Shown here: piece after piece, positions 6,464 through 16,068 of the stretch
How positions within the stretch are numbered: the first letter of the stretch is position 1
How the letters are laid out: each line of letters begins with the position of its first letter
Assembly (NCBI RefSeq): GCF_014203355.1
Contig: NZ_JACHIR010000001.1
Coordinates: 6,636,038 to 6,700,037 of the forward strand
Origin: Kutzneria kofuensis
GTDB lineage: Bacteria > Actinomycetota > Actinomycetes > Mycobacteriales > Pseudonocardiaceae
Direction of reading: 5' to 3'
Length of the DNA stretch: 64,000 bases
Made by a program: the position numbers and the translations under genes
The notes under the pieces: generated by a model
Told to the model about the DNA's origin: nothing
Databases searched by the model: none
Seen by the model: the letters and a program-made list of their open reading frames with translations, nothing else

Positions 6464-9433
6464 ATGACACCTGCCCGCTGGCCTGCGTGGCTGTTCGCCG
6501 CGCTCGCGGCCGTCATCGTGACCGCCCTGCTGACCGTGCCCGGCGTGGGACACGCCGCGCCCGCCCTGCTCTCCCAGGGGCACAACGCCACCTCGTCGTC
6601 CACCGAGAACGCCGCCTTCCCCGCCTCGGCCGCGGTCGACGGCGACGCCGGCACCAGATGGTCGAGCCTCGCCGCCGACCCGCAGTGGCTGGAGGTCGAC
6701 CTCGGCGGCACACACGCGCTGTCCCAGGTCGTGCTGAACTGGGAAGCCGCCTATGCCAAGGCGTTCCAGATCCAGGTCTCGTCGGACAACGCCAACTGGA
6801 CCAACCTGACGCCCGTGACCGCGGGCGTTGCCGGCACGCAGACGCTGTCGGTGTCCGGATCCGGCCGGTATGTGCGGATGTACGGCACGCAGCGCGCCAC
6901 CCAGTGGGGCTACTCGCTGTGGGAGCTCCAGGTCTTCGGCGATGACGCCTCGGCCGCGTGCAACACCACGGTGAACTCGGCCCTGAACCAGCCGGTGCTG
7001 GCATCGTCCACACAGGACGCCGGTGCGTTCCCGGCTTCCGCTGCGGTGGACGGGAATCCCGGTACCCGGTGGTCGAGTCTCGCCGCCGACCCACAGTGGA
7101 TTCGCGTCGACCTGGGCAGCGTGCGCCAGGTCTGCGGTGCCGAACTGGACTGGGAGGCGGCGTACGCGTCGTCGTTCCAACTGCAGATCTCCAGTGACGG
7201 CAACAACTGGACCAACCTGACGCAGCCGATGGCCGGCGTCGCCGGCAACCAGACGTTGACCGTCAACGGTTCCGGCCGGTACGTGCGGATGAACGGCACC
7301 CAGCGGGCAACCCAGTGGGGCTACTCGTTGTGGGAGTTCGTCATCCACACGGTCGGCGCGCCGCCGACCACCACGACGACAACGCAGCCGCCGCAGGGCG
7401 ACTGTCCGTGGGTGAAGTCGACCGCGCCGATCGCCGACCGGGTGAACCAGCTGATGGCGGCGATGACCAACGCGCAGAAGGTCGTCGTGCTGCACGGCAA
7501 CGGCGCCACCGGGCCGTACATCGGGAACACCGACCCGATTCCGGCGCTGTGCGTGCCGGCGATGGGGCTGCAGGACGGGCCGGCCGGCGTCGGCGACAGC
7601 CTCGACGGCGTGACCGAGCTGCCGGACCCGACGGCGCTGGCGGCGACGTGGGACGTCAACGCGGCCAAGCAGTACGGGACCGTGATGGGGCAGGAGTTCG
7701 CCGGCAAGGGCGCGAACGTCGTGCTCGGCCCGACGATCAACATCGTCCGGGATCCGCGCTGGGGCCGGGACTTCGAGACCTACAGCGAGGACCCGTACCA
7801 CGCCGGGCAGACGGCCGTCGGCACCGTGCAGGGCATCCAGAGCCAGGGCGTGATGGCGCAGATCAAGCACGCCGCCGCGTACAACGTCGAGGGTGGGGCG
7901 TCCCGGGGAACGCCGTCGGACAACGTGATCATCGACGACCGGACCCTGCACGAGATCTACCTGCCGGCGTTCCAGACCGCCCTCACGCAGGGTCAGGCCG
8001 CGTCGGTGATGTGCGCGTACAACCAGATCAACGGCACGCCGGCCTGCCAGGACTCGGCCGTCATGAACACCGCGCTCAAGCAGGACACCGGCTGGGGCGG
8101 TTTCATCGGCTCCGACTGGGGTTCGGCCACCGGCGGCGCGCCGCAGCTGGCCAACGGCGGGCTGGACATGGAGATGCCCGGCGGCGCGTTCTTCGGGCAG
8201 GCGCTGCTCGACGCCGTGAACCAGGGCAAGGTCGGCCAGTCCACTCTGGACGACATGACCCGGCGGGTGCTGACCCAGATGTTCCGGTTCGGGTTGTTCG
8301 ACCACGGCGCCACCGGCAACACCGGTGCGGTCGTCACCAGCGCCGCGCACACCCAGGTGGCGCAGGACGTCGCCGCGCAGGGATCGGTGCTGTTGAAGAA
8401 CAACGGCGTGCTGCCGCTGAACGCGTCGTCGCTGAAGTCGATCGCGCTGCTCGGCGGGGACGCCATCGACCCGCAGAACATCGGCGGCGGCAGCGCCAAG
8501 GTCAACCCGTCGCCGGCCGCGGTCAACCCGATCAACGGCATCACCAGGCGGGCCGGCAGCGGCGTCAGCGTGCAGTGGGTCGCCGGCGCCGGGGAACACG
8601 TTCAGACGCCGGACATTCCCGCCGCCGTCGCGCTGGCGCAGAAGTCGGACGTGGCCGTCGTGTTCGCGTCGTACGGCGAGAGCGAGACCGACGACCTGGC
8701 CTCGATCGACCTCCAGTTCTCGCAGAACGACCTGATCAGCGCCGTCGCCGCCGCCAACCCACGGACGATCGTCGTGCTGAACACCGGTTCCGCCGTCACC
8801 ATGCCGTGGCTGAACAACGTGGCCGGCGTGATCGAGGGCTGGTATCCGGGGCAGGAGAACGGCAACGCCGTCGCCGCTCTGCTGTTCGGCGACGTCAACC
8901 CGTCCGGGAAGCTCCCGGTGACGTTCCCCAAGAGCATCGCCGACATGCCCACCGCCAACGTGCAGCAGTTCCCCGGGGCCAACGACCGGATCGAGTACTC
9001 CGAGGGCATGAACGTCGGCTACCGGTGGTACGACTCGCGCAACATCACCCCGCTCTTCCCGTTCGGGTTCGGCCTGTCGTACACCACCTTCGGCTTCTCG
9101 AACCTGTCCGTTTCCGCGCAGGCCAACGGTTCCGCGACCGTGCGGGCCACCGTCACCAACACCGGCAGCCGGGCCGGCGCCGAGGTGCCCCAGCTCTACA
9201 TCGGACAGCCGGCGGGCAACGGCGAGCCGCCGCACCAGCTGAAGGGATACCAGAAGATCACCCTGACGCCCGGCCAGAGCCAGACCGTGACGTTCACCCT
9301 GACGCCACGGGACCTCGCCCACTGGAACGGCTCCGCGTGGACGACCAACCCCGGTTCCTACGGCGTTTTCGTCGGCGATTCGTCGCGGAACCTGCCCCTC
9401 ACCGGAACCATCGCCGTGACCACCGGCAGCTGA
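6464..9433 (+). CDS. Secreted GH3 beta-glycosidase with two N-terminal F5/8 type C domains
   Basis: A 989-residue exported enzyme. Residues 1-31 are a signal peptide ending GHAA. Two discoidin/CBM32-like modules follow (about 35-165 and 172-300), each with the pattern AAFPASAAVDG or AGAFPASAAVDG, then GTRWSSLAADPQW and QRATQWGYSLWE, so they arose by duplication. A PTTTTTTQPP linker leads to the GH3 N-domain (KHAAAYNVEGG; nucleophile Asp about 551 in GFIGSDWGS), the GH3 C-domain (SVLLKNNGVLPL) and a fibronectin-III-like end. The two modules probably target the enzyme to plant polysaccharide. With xylA/xylB nearby a beta-xylosidase or beta-glucosidase role is likely. It is followed by a hairpin at 9438-9479. 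Confidence 0.92.
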   Translation: MTPARWPAWLFAALAAVIVTALLTVPGVGHAAPALLSQGHNATSSSTENAAFPASAAVDGDAGTRWSSLAADPQWLEVDLGGTHALSQVVLNWEAAYAKAFQIQVSSDNANWTNLTPVTAGVAGTQTLSVSGSGRYVRMYGTQRATQWGYSLWELQVFGDDASAACNTTVNSALNQPVLASSTQDAGAFPASAAVDGNPGTRWSSLAADPQWIRVDLGSVRQVCGAELDWEAAYASSFQLQISSDGNNWTNLTQPMAGVAGNQTLTVNGSGRYVRMNGTQRATQWGYSLWEFVIHTVGAPPTTTTTTQPPQGDCPWVKSTAPIADRVNQLMAAMTNAQKVVVLHGNGATGPYIGNTDPIPALCVPAMGLQDGPAGVGDSLDGVTELPDPTALAATWDVNAAKQYGTVMGQEFAGKGANVVLGPTINIVRDPRWGRDFETYSEDPYHAGQTAVGTVQGIQSQGVMAQIKHAAAYNVEGGASRGTPSDNVIIDDRTLHEIYLPAFQTALTQGQAASVMCAYNQINGTPACQDSAVMNTALKQDTGWGGFIGSDWGSATGGAPQLANGGLDMEMPGGAFFGQALLDAVNQGKVGQSTLDDMTRRVLTQMFRFGLFDHGATGNTGAVVTSAAHTQVAQDVAAQGSVLLKNNGVLPLNASSLKSIALLGGDAIDPQNIGGGSAKVNPSPAAVNPINGITRRAGSGVSVQWVAGAGEHVQTPDIPAAVALAQKSDVAVVFASYGESETDDLASIDLQFSQNDLISAVAAANPRTIVVLNTGSAVTMPWLNNVAGVIEGWYPGQENGNAVAALLFGDVNPSGKLPVTFPKSIADMPTANVQQFPGANDRIEYSEGMNVGYRWYDSRNITPLFPFGFGLSYTTFGFSNLSVSAQANGSATVRATVTNTGSRAGAEVPQLYIGQPAGNGEPPHQLKGYQKITLTPGQSQTVTFTLTPRDLAHWNGSAWTTNPGSYGVFVGDSSRNLPLTGTIAVTTGS

Positions 9434-9437
9434 TCCC

Positions 9438-9479
9438 CGGAGCGGGGCCCGACACCCCCTGCCGTCGAGCCCCGCTCCG
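9438..9479. terminator. Hairpin terminator after GH3
   Basis: Perfect 11-base arms CGGAGCGGGGC (9438-9448) and GCCCCGCTCCG (9469-9479), loop 20 bases, begin 4 bases after the GH3 stop. It is immediately followed by the 104-bp palindromic repeat. Confidence 0.6.
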
Positions 9480-9487
9480 ACCCCCGC

Positions 9488-9591
9488 GAGTCACGCTCTC
9501 AGGCACACCGAATGTAAGAACGGAGCAGAACTGAGCCGCGGGGCTCAGTTCTGCCGGAAACCTACATTCGGGGTGCCCCAGAGCGTGACTC
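9488..9591. repeat. 104-bp nested palindromic element, copy 1
   Basis: Outer arms of 29 bases (starting GAGTCACGCTCT and ending AGAGCGTGACTC) match in 26 positions. An inner stem GCAGAACTGAGCC / GGCTCAGTTCTGC with a 4-base loop occupies 9525-9554. It fills the gap between the convergent GH3 and LacI genes and ends 8 bases before the LacI stop. An equally long copy is at 30642-30745 and a half copy at 14633-14660. It can act as a bidirectional terminator; it has no coding capacity. Confidence 0.85.
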
Positions 9592-9599
9592 GCCGGGGG

Positions 9600-10574
9600 T
9601 CAGGCGGAGTCGCGGATTACCAGGGATGTCGGGACTACGTGGGGTTCGGCGGGGAGGGGTGTGTTGTCGAGGAGGTTGTCCAGCAGCATGGTGGCGGCGG
9701 CCTCGCCCATCTCCCGGGACGGCTGGCGCACGGTGGTCAGGGCCGGCACGGCGTGGGTGGCCAGGGCGATGTCGTCGAAGCCGATGACGGCGACGTCCTC
9801 GGGCACGGAACGGCCGGCCTCGCGGAGGCCGTCCAGGGCGCCGACGGCCATCATGTCGTTCTGTGCGAAAACGGCGTCGAACTCGACGCCGGAGCGGAGC
9901 ACCTCGCGGATGGCGGCCAGCCCGCTCTCCGGCGTGAAGTCGCCCTCCACGAGGGTCTTCTCGGCCATGACGTCACGGAAGCCCTGCACCCGCTCGACGG
10001 TGCAGCCGAACTCGGCCGGCCCGGTGATCATGACGACCCGGTCGCGGCCGATGGAGGCGAGGTGCTGGGCGGCGGAGGCGGCGCCGGCGCGGTTGCTGGT
10101 GGCGACGGAGGGGAAGCCGGGGTGGTGGCCACGGTCGTCGATCATGACGACGGGCAGCCCGGACTCGTGCAGCGACTGGATGTAGCTGAGGGTGTCGGGC
10201 GGCTCCACGAGCAGCAGCCCGTCGAACGCCTTCGCCGACACGTGCCGGGCGAACTGGGTCATGGAGTCGGCGCCCCGGTTGACGGTGTTCAGCAGCAGGC
10301 CGTAGCCCTTGGCCTCCAGCACGTCGGCGACACCCTGCAGCACGTCGCCCATCCACGGCCAGGTCAGCCCCGGCACCAGCATGCCGACGGTGTTGGTACG
10401 CCCCTTGGCCAGGCCGACCGCGCCGGCGCTGGGGATGTAGCCGGTGGCGGCGATCACCTCGCGGACCCGGATCGCGGTCGCGGCGTCCACGTCCGACTTG
10501 TTGTTCAGCACCCGCGACACGGTCGTCTTGCTCACCCGTGCCCGCCGGGCGACCTCGGCGATCGTGACCCGCAT
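9600..10574 (-). CDS. LacI family transcriptional repressor
   Basis: A 324-residue repressor with the N-terminal LacI helix-turn-helix (VTIAEVARRARVSKTTVSRVLN, residues 3-24), hinge helix near residues 50-58, and a periplasmic-binding-like sugar sensor including VGMLVPGLTWPW and the typical C-terminal VAVIGFDDIALATHAVPALTTVRQP. It lies convergent to GH3 and divergent from xylA. It therefore probably regulates the hemicellulose enzymes here, with a sugar as inducer. A 24-base inverted repeat upstream of its start (10594-10617) may mediate autoregulation. Confidence 0.9.
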   Translation of the reverse strand: MRVTIAEVARRARVSKTTVSRVLNNKSDVDAATAIRVREVIAATGYIPSAGAVGLAKGRTNTVGMLVPGLTWPWMGDVLQGVADVLEAKGYGLLLNTVNRGADSMTQFARHVSAKAFDGLLLVEPPDTLSYIQSLHESGLPVVMIDDRGHHPGFPSVATSNRAGAASAAQHLASIGRDRVVMITGPAEFGCTVERVQGFRDVMAEKTLVEGDFTPESGLAAIREVLRSGVEFDAVFAQNDMMAVGALDGLREAGRSVPEDVAVIGFDDIALATHAVPALTTVRQPSREMGEAAATMLLDNLLDNTPLPAEPHVVPTSLVIRDSA

Positions 10575-10593
10575 GGGCTCACGTTACCCGGAT

Positions 10594-10617
10594 CCTCGCG
10601 CGGGCACCCGCGCGAGG
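10594..10617. promoter_or_regulatory. 11+11-base inverted repeat upstream of lacI-type gene
   Basis: CCTCGCGCGGG (10594-10604) and CCCGCGCGAGG (10607-10617) are perfect complements separated by CA, 20 bases upstream of the repressor ATG. It may be an operator or a leader hairpin in the repressor mRNA. Confidence 0.45.
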
Positions 10618-10651
10618 GCGATACCTGTCGTCCTATGTCGACGCGCGGTGG

Positions 10652-10698
10652 TTGACAGGGCCCGGCGGGCACTTAGTATGGGCACTGAACTAACTAAG
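10652..10698 (+). promoter_or_regulatory. xylA promoter with overlapping dyad
   Basis: TTGACA at 10652-10657 and TAGTAT at 10674-10679, 16 bases apart, form a near-consensus housekeeping promoter, rare in such DNA. A dyad TTAGT (10673-10677) / ACTAA (10689-10693), with a second pairing CTTAGT / ACTAAG (10693-10698), overlaps the -10 and probable start of transcription and so would block initiation when bound. A ribosome-binding site AAGGAGGAG (10696-10704) precedes the GTG start at 10710. The regulator could be a ROK-type xylose repressor (none is in the window) or the LacI protein. Confidence 0.7.
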
Positions 10699-10709
10699 GA
10701 GGAGACGTT

Positions 10710-11870
10710 GTGACCGCGCAGCCCACGAAGGCGGACAGGTTCAGCTTCGGCTTGTGGACGGTGGGGTGGCCGGCCAACGACCCGTTCGGCGACCCGACGC
10801 GGCCGGCGCTCGACCCGGTCGAGACGGTGCACCGGCTGGCCGAGCTCGGCGCCTGGGGCGTCTCCTTCCACGACGACGACCTGATCCCGTTCGGCTCCGA
10901 CGACGCCGTGCGCGAGGAGCGGATCACCCGCTTCCGCAAGGCGTTGGACGAGACCGGTCTCGTGGTGCCGATGGCGACCACGAACCTGTTCAAGCACCCC
11001 GTCTTCAAGGACGGCGGTTTCACCAGCAACGACCGCTCGGTGCGGCGCTTCGCGCTGCGCAAGGTGTTGCGCAACATCGACCTCGCGGCCGAGCTGGGCG
11101 CCAGCACCTACGTGCTGTGGGGCGGCCGTGAGGGGTCGGAGACCGACGCCGCCAAGGACGTGCGGGCGGCGCTGGACCGGTACCGCGAGGCGATGAACGT
11201 GCTGACCCAGTACGTCGTCGATCAGGGGTACGGCATCCGCTTCGCCCTGGAGCCGAAGCCGAACGAGCCGCGCGGCGACATCCTGCTGCCGACCATCGGC
11301 CACGCCCTCGGCTTCATCTCGACGCTGGAGCACGAGGAGCTGGTCGGTCTCAACCCTGAGGTCGGGCATGAGCAGATGGCCGGGCTGAACTTCGTGCACG
11401 GCATCTCGCAGGCGCTGTGGCAGGACAAGCTGTTCCACATCGACCTCAACGGCCAGAAGGGTCCCCGCTACGACCAGGACCTGATCTTCGGCCACGGCGA
11501 CCTGCTGTCCGCCTTCTTCCTCGTCGACCTGCTGGAGAACGGCGGCTACGACGGGCCGCGGCACTTCGACTACAAGCCGCTGCGCACCGAGGACATCACC
11601 GGCGTGTGGGCCAGCGCCGCCGCGAACATGCGCACCTACCTGCTGCTCAAGGAACGCGCCGCGGCCTTCCGCGCCGACCCGGCCGTGCAGGAGGCGCTGG
11701 CGAACGCGAAGGTCGCCGAGCTGGCCGAGCCGACGCTGGCCCCCGGCGAGACGGTGGCGCAGCTGCGGGCCGCGGACGCGGACTTCGACGCGGACGCGGT
11801 CGGCGCTCGCGGTTACGGCTTCGTGGAGCTGGAGCAGCTGGCCGTCGAGCACGCGTTGGGAGCTCGCTGA
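10710..11870 (+). CDS. xylA: Xylose isomerase
   Basis: A 386-residue enzyme interconverting D-xylose and D-xylulose (and glucose/fructose). It has the actinomycete class I architecture: [17 protein letters not shown] start, active-site His in [12 protein letters not shown], metal-binding Glu in [13 protein letters not shown], the segment [16 protein letters not shown] and the Asp-rich [15 protein letters not shown]. The start is a GTG with a very strong AAGGAGGAG site. xylB begins 1 base after the stop, so the pair is an operon. It supplies the first intracellular step for pentose released by the secreted glycosidases around it. Confidence 0.97.
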   Translation: MTAQPTKADRFSFGLWTVGWPANDPFGDPTRPALDPVETVHRLAELGAWGVSFHDDDLIPFGSDDAVREERITRFRKALDETGLVVPMATTNLFKHPVFKDGGFTSNDRSVRRFALRKVLRNIDLAAELGASTYVLWGGREGSETDAAKDVRAALDRYREAMNVLTQYVVDQGYGIRFALEPKPNEPRGDILLPTIGHALGFISTLEHEELVGLNPEVGHEQMAGLNFVHGISQALWQDKLFHIDLNGQKGPRYDQDLIFGHGDLLSAFFLVDLLENGGYDGPRHFDYKPLRTEDITGVWASAAANMRTYLLLKERAAAFRADPAVQEALANAKVAELAEPTLAPGETVAQLRAADADFDADAVGARGYGFVELEQLAVEHALGAR

Positions 11871-11871
11871 C

Positions 11872-13257
11872 ATGACGCTCGTCGCCGGGATCGACTCGTC
11901 CACCCAGTCCTGCAAGGTGGTCGTGCGGGACGCCGACTCCGGGGCGCTGGTCCGCGAGGGCCGCGCCGCCCACCCGGTCGGCACGGAGGTCGACCCGGCG
12001 GCGTGGCAGCAGGCGCTGGACGAGGCGGTCGCGGACGCCGGCGGGCTCGACGACGTCGCCGCGCTCGCCGTCGGCGCCCAACAGCACGGCATGGTGTGCC
12101 TGGACGAGTCCGGCGACGTCGTCCGGCCGGCACTGCTGTGGAACGACACCAGGTCGGCAGCCGCCGCGGCCGACCTGGTGTCCGAACTCGGCGGTCCCGA
12201 GCCGTGGGTGGACGCGGTCGGCAGCGTGCCGGTCGCGTCGTTCACGATCACCAAACTGCGCTGGCTGGCCGAGCACGAGCCGGCCAACGCCGACCGCACG
12301 GCCGCGGTGTGCCTGCCGCACGACTGGCTGACGCAGCGGCTGACCGGCGGCGAGCTCCACACGGATCGCAGTGATGCCAGCGGAACCGGCTACTGGTCGC
12401 CGTCGACCGGTGCCTACCGCGAGGATCTGCTCACCCTGGCGTTCGGTCGCACGCTCCGGCTGCCGCGCGTGCTCGAGCCCGCGGCGGCCGCCGGCCAGTT
12501 CCGGTCCGGCGCGCTGGTTGCCGCCGGGGCGGGCGACAACGCGGCCGCGGCCCTTGGCGTGCAAGCGGAACCGGGCGATGTCGTGGTGTCGATCGGCACC
12601 TCCGGCACGGCGTTCGCGTCCAGCGTCAAGCCGGCCGGCAGCTCGATCGTCAACGGATTCGCCGACGCACAGGGCAGATTCCTGCCCCTGGTGTGCACGC
12701 TCAACGCCGCCCGGGTGCTCGACGCCACGGCACGGATGCTGCGCATCGGCGTCGACGAGCTGTCCGAACTCGCCCTGGCCGCGCCCGCGGGCGCCGACGG
12801 TCTGGTGCTCGTGCCGTACCTGGAAGGCGAGCGAACCCCGAACCGGCCGGATGCCTCCGGCACCTTGCACGGCCTGAGACTCGACACCGCCACGCCGGCG
12901 CACCTCGCCCGTGCCGCCGTGGAGGGCCTGCTGTGCAGCCTCGCCGACGCCGTGGACGCCTTGGTGGAGCTGGGGATTCCGGCGACACGAGTGCTGATCG
13001 TCGGCGGCGGGGCCAGATCCGAGGCGGTCCGTCGGATCGCGCCCACGGTTTTCGGTTGCCCCGTAGTGGTTCCCGAACCGAGCGAATTCGTCGCCGACGG
13101 CGCCGCCAGGCAGGCTGCATGGGCGTTGCGCGGGCAGATCGACCCTCCACAGTGGAGCGCGCTCACTTCCCGCTGCTACCAGGCGGATCCGGTGCCGTCG
13201 GTGCGTGAACGGTACGCGCACGCCCGTGAACTGGTGCTCGACCGTCCACAGTGCTAG
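11872..13257 (+). CDS. xylB: Xylulokinase
   Basis: A 461-residue FGGY-family kinase that phosphorylates D-xylulose to xylulose 5-phosphate for the pentose phosphate pathway. Signatures: the phosphate-binding start [15 protein letters not shown], the substrate segment [21 protein letters not shown], the ATP-binding region [12 protein letters not shown] and the C-terminal [22 protein letters not shown]. The length is slightly short for the family (about 480). It is the second gene of the xylA-xylB operon. Confidence 0.95.
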   Translation: MTLVAGIDSSTQSCKVVVRDADSGALVREGRAAHPVGTEVDPAAWQQALDEAVADAGGLDDVAALAVGAQQHGMVCLDESGDVVRPALLWNDTRSAAAAADLVSELGGPEPWVDAVGSVPVASFTITKLRWLAEHEPANADRTAAVCLPHDWLTQRLTGGELHTDRSDASGTGYWSPSTGAYREDLLTLAFGRTLRLPRVLEPAAAAGQFRSGALVAAGAGDNAAAALGVQAEPGDVVVSIGTSGTAFASSVKPAGSSIVNGFADAQGRFLPLVCTLNAARVLDATARMLRIGVDELSELALAAPAGADGLVLVPYLEGERTPNRPDASGTLHGLRLDTATPAHLARAAVEGLLCSLADAVDALVELGIPATRVLIVGGGARSEAVRRIAPTVFGCPVVVPEPSEFVADGAARQAAWALRGQIDPPQWSALTSRCYQADPVPSVRERYAHARELVLDRPQC

Positions 13258-13274
13258 ATCCTTTTGGGGACTGC

Positions 13275-13304
13275 TTGACTCCCGTGCGTGAACCGGCCTA
13301 GCCT
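13275..13304 (+). promoter_or_regulatory. Candidate promoter of the GH71/99-like gene
   Basis: TTGACT (13275-13280) and TAGCCT (13299-13304) separated by 18 bases lie about 70 bases upstream of the start codon and just after xylB. It would give the enzyme its own transcript. Confidence 0.45.
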
Positions 13305-13342
13305 TCCCGGCACTGGCGAGGTCCTTGCCGCCACAAGGCCTT

Positions 13343-13360
13343 CTTGTCAACGATGACAAG
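13343..13360. promoter_or_regulatory. Inverted repeat overlapping the ribosome-binding site
   Basis: CTTGTCA (13343-13349) and TGACAAG (13354-13360) are perfect arms with a 4-base spacer, and the right arm runs into the AAGGAG ribosome-binding site. The size and central CG resemble a LacI-family operator; alternatively it could hide the ribosome-binding site in a hairpin. Confidence 0.4.
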
Positions 13361-13371
13361 GAGTGATCGAC

Positions 13372-14604
13372 ATGGGATTGTCTCGACGCACCTTTCTCGC
13401 CTCGGCGCTGGCCGCCGCGGCGAGCACCGGATACTTACCCACCGCGTCCGCGAGTCCGCAGGCCAGCCCGGTCGGCGACGTCGTGGGCAAGATAACCGTT
13501 GGCTACCAGGGCTGGTTCGCCTGCATCGGAGACGGCGCGCCGATCAACACCTGGTGGCACTGGAGCCAGAACGCCGGCCAGGCTCCGTCGCCGTCGAACA
13601 ACAACATCAAGGCGTGGCCGGACATGCGGGAGTTCACCCGCGGCTACCAGACCGCCTACGCCAATCTGAACAACGGAAATCCCGCAACGCTGTTCTCCTC
13701 CTACGACCAGCAGACCGTGGACACCCACTTCGCGTGGATGCACCAGTACGGCTGCGACACCGCCGCCCTGCAGCGGTTCAACCCCAACAGCCCCGAAGGG
13801 CCCACCCGCGATGCCATGGCCGGCAAGGTGCGGTCGGCGGCCGAGGGGCACGGCGTGAAGTTCTACATCATGTACGACGTCACCGGTTGGTCGACGATGC
13901 AGTCGGAGATCAAGGCCGACTGGACCAACAAGATGTCCAAGCACACGGCGTCGTCGGCCTATGCCCGGCAGAACGGCAAACCCGTCGTCTGCATCTGGGG
14001 TTTCGGGTTCAGCGACGGCAACCACCCGTGGGACGCCGGCACCTGCCTGGACGTGATCAACTGGTTCAAGGGTCAGGGTTGTTACGTGATCGGCGGCGTG
14101 CCAAGGGCATGGCGGGTCGGCGGCGCCGGCACCCGGACCGGGTTCCTCGACACCTACCACGCGTTCAACATGATCTCGCCGTGGATGGTCGGCGCGATCA
14201 AGAACGCCGGCGAGTCCGACAACATCTACAACACCATCAACGTCGGCGACCAGGCCGACTGCAACAGCCATGGCATCGACTACCAGCCCTGCGTGCTGCC
14301 CGGCGACGTGTCCGAGCGGCAGCGCGCGCACGGCGACTTCATGTGGCGGCAGTTCTACAACATGGTCCGCGTCGGCGCGCAGGGCATCTACATCTCGATG
14401 TTCGACGAGTTCGGCGAGGGCAACCAGATCGCCAAGACCGCCCCTGACGGGTCCTGGGTGCCAGCCGGCTCCGGGCTGTGGGCGCTCGACGAGGACGGCA
14501 CGTGGTGCTCGTCGGACTACTACCTGCGGCTCACCGCCGACGGCGGGCGGATGCTGAAGAAACAGATCGCCCTGACCGCGACCCGGCCGACCAGTCCGGG
14601 TTAG
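13372..14604 (+). CDS. Tat-exported GH71/99-like glycoside hydrolase
   Basis: About 410 residues. The ATG at 13372 is chosen because AAGGAG ends 8 bases before it; a GTG at 13363 lies inside that site. The N-terminus MGLSRRTFLASALAAAAS is a twin-arginine signal, cleaved near TASA. The mature protein begins VGKITVGYQGWF and contains FYIMYDVTGW, KPVVCIWGFGFSD and GIYISMFDEFGEGNQI, a TIM-barrel pattern seen in proteins annotated as GH71/GH99-like or xylosidase/arabinosidase. The substrate is unproven; its position after xylAB suggests action on plant hemicellulose. Confidence 0.75.
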   Translation: MGLSRRTFLASALAAAASTGYLPTASASPQASPVGDVVGKITVGYQGWFACIGDGAPINTWWHWSQNAGQAPSPSNNNIKAWPDMREFTRGYQTAYANLNNGNPATLFSSYDQQTVDTHFAWMHQYGCDTAALQRFNPNSPEGPTRDAMAGKVRSAAEGHGVKFYIMYDVTGWSTMQSEIKADWTNKMSKHTASSAYARQNGKPVVCIWGFGFSDGNHPWDAGTCLDVINWFKGQGCYVIGGVPRAWRVGGAGTRTGFLDTYHAFNMISPWMVGAIKNAGESDNIYNTINVGDQADCNSHGIDYQPCVLPGDVSERQRAHGDFMWRQFYNMVRVGAQGIYISMFDEFGEGNQIAKTAPDGSWVPAGSGLWALDEDGTWCSSDYYLRLTADGGRMLKKQIALTATRPTSPG

Positions 14605-14632
14605 CCAGCACCGGCTGATCTGCTCGAAACCG

Positions 14633-14660
14633 CATTTCGGTGTGTCCGAGAGCGGGACTC
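14633..14660. repeat. Half copy of the 104-bp palindromic element
   Basis: The last 25 bases match the right outer arm of the element at 30721-30745 in 21 positions and end GGGACTCGCGGGGGT like the others. The inner stem and left arm are missing. It sits between two convergent stop codons (14604 and 14699). Confidence 0.6.
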
Positions 14661-14698
14661 GCGGGGGTTGGGGCGGAGGCGGCCTGCGGCCTTCGCTG

Positions 14699-16042
14699 CT
14701 AAACCCCCAAGGCCCGGCACACCCTGTCCACATCCGCGGCGGTGGTGCGCCAGTTGCTGAAGGCGGCGCGGATCGCCGGGACGCCCCGGTAGACCGTGGG
14801 CGTCAGGAACGCTTCGCCGCTGCGGGCCAGGTCGTCGAGCACGTCGGCGACCTGGCCCGTGGTCGGGGCGAAGCACACGACGTTCAACCGCACCGGAGCC
14901 AGCAACCGCCAGTCCGGGCTGGCGGCCAGCCGGGAACCCATTTCCCGGGCGCAGGCGATGTTGCGTTCGACGATCTCGCGGTAACCCGCACGGCCGTACG
15001 CGGCGAGGGCGAACCAGGCGGGCAGGGCGCGGAGCCGGCGGGAGGTCTCGGGCGTGAGGTGCATGGGATCGGGGACGTCGCCGGGGGCGCCGAGGTAGGG
15101 CGACTGGTTCTCGAACACCCGGACCTGCAGGTCCTGGCGGCGGGTGAACTGCACGGCGGAGTCGTACGGCACGTTCAGCCACTTGTGCAGGTCGACGCAC
15201 ACGGAGTCGGCCTCCGACCAGCCGTCCAGCAGGCTCGCGCAGGCCGGTGACACGGCCGCGAAGCCACCGAAGGCCGCGTCGACGTGCAGCCAGAACTCGT
15301 AGCGGGACTTCAGGTCGGCGACGGCCCGGATGTCGTCGAAGTCGACCGTGTTGACGGTGCCCGCGTTGGCCACCACGATCGCCGGCCCGGCGGCCAGTTC
15401 CCGTTCCAGGGCCGACACGTCGACGGCCTCGCGATCCGGCAGAGTGGGCACGGAAACCAGGCGTTTGCGGCCGATTCCCAGCACCGACAGGGACTTGCCG
15501 ATGCTGGAGTGCGGCGTGCCGGACAGCACGCGAACGGGCCCGGGCAGGCCCTCGTCCGTCACGGAGACGCCGAGCTGCGCGCCGAGCCATTCCCGGCCGA
15601 TGGCCAGGCCGACCAGGTTCGACATGGTCGCGCCGGTGACGAAGGCGCCGGGCATGTCCAGGCCGAACAGCGATCCCAGCCAGGCCACCGCTTCGCGTTC
15701 CAGGGCGACCGCGGAGGAACCGACCGAGCCGTGGGCGTTCTGGTCGAGGGTCGAGGTCAGCCAGTCGCCGGCCAACGCGGCCGGGGTGGCGCCGCCGGTG
15801 ACGAAGCCCAGGTAGCGGGGGCCCGCGCTGGCCGCGAAGCCGGGTTCCCAGCGCGAGGCGAACGCCGTCATGGCCGAGCGCAGGCCGTCGCCGGACTCGG
15901 GCAGCGCAGCGGAAGCGGCGGCGGACGCGGAAACGGCCACCGGACGGTCGTCGAGGCCGGCGAGGATGCGGGCGGCGTAGGTGCGGGTCTCCGCCAGCAG
16001 CTCCGGCAGCTCGGCGAGGTCCTCGGCCAGTTTCGCGAACAT
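14699..16042 (-). CDS. PLP-dependent group II amino-acid decarboxylase
   Basis: A 447-residue enzyme of the aromatic-L-amino-acid / glutamate decarboxylase fold. The lysine that binds PLP is K287 in VDLHKWLN, the Asp contacting the PLP nitrogen is in WLHVDAAFGG (253-260), and the GATMSNLVGLAIGRE segment holds the phosphate. The substrate (aromatic amino acid, diaminobutyrate or other) cannot be told from sequence. It stands alone, divergent from a small secreted protein gene with 26 bases between starts, with a half palindromic repeat beyond its stop. Confidence 0.88.
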   Translation of the reverse strand: MFAKLAEDLAELPELLAETRTYAARILAGLDDRPVAVSASAAASAALPESGDGLRSAMTAFASRWEPGFAASAGPRYLGFVTGGATPAALAGDWLTSTLDQNAHGSVGSSAVALEREAVAWLGSLFGLDMPGAFVTGATMSNLVGLAIGREWLGAQLGVSVTDEGLPGPVRVLSGTPHSSIGKSLSVLGIGRKRLVSVPTLPDREAVDVSALERELAAGPAIVVANAGTVNTVDFDDIRAVADLKSRYEFWLHVDAAFGGFAAVSPACASLLDGWSEADSVCVDLHKWLNVPYDSAVQFTRRQDLQVRVFENQSPYLGAPGDVPDPMHLTPETSRRLRALPAWFALAAYGRAGYREIVERNIACAREMGSRLAASPDWRLLAPVRLNVVCFAPTTGQVADVLDDLARSGEAFLTPTVYRGVPAIRAAFSNWRTTAADVDRVCRALGV

Positions 16043-16068
16043 GGGGCCCAGACTAGGGTGGCGGCATC

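Noticed and set aside
6314-9322. A 1002-residue open frame antisense to the GH3 gene
   Set aside because: Composition is the Arg/Gly/Val/His mix produced by reading GC-rich codons on the wrong strand; no domain, no ribosome-binding site, and the GH3 frame is unmistakable.
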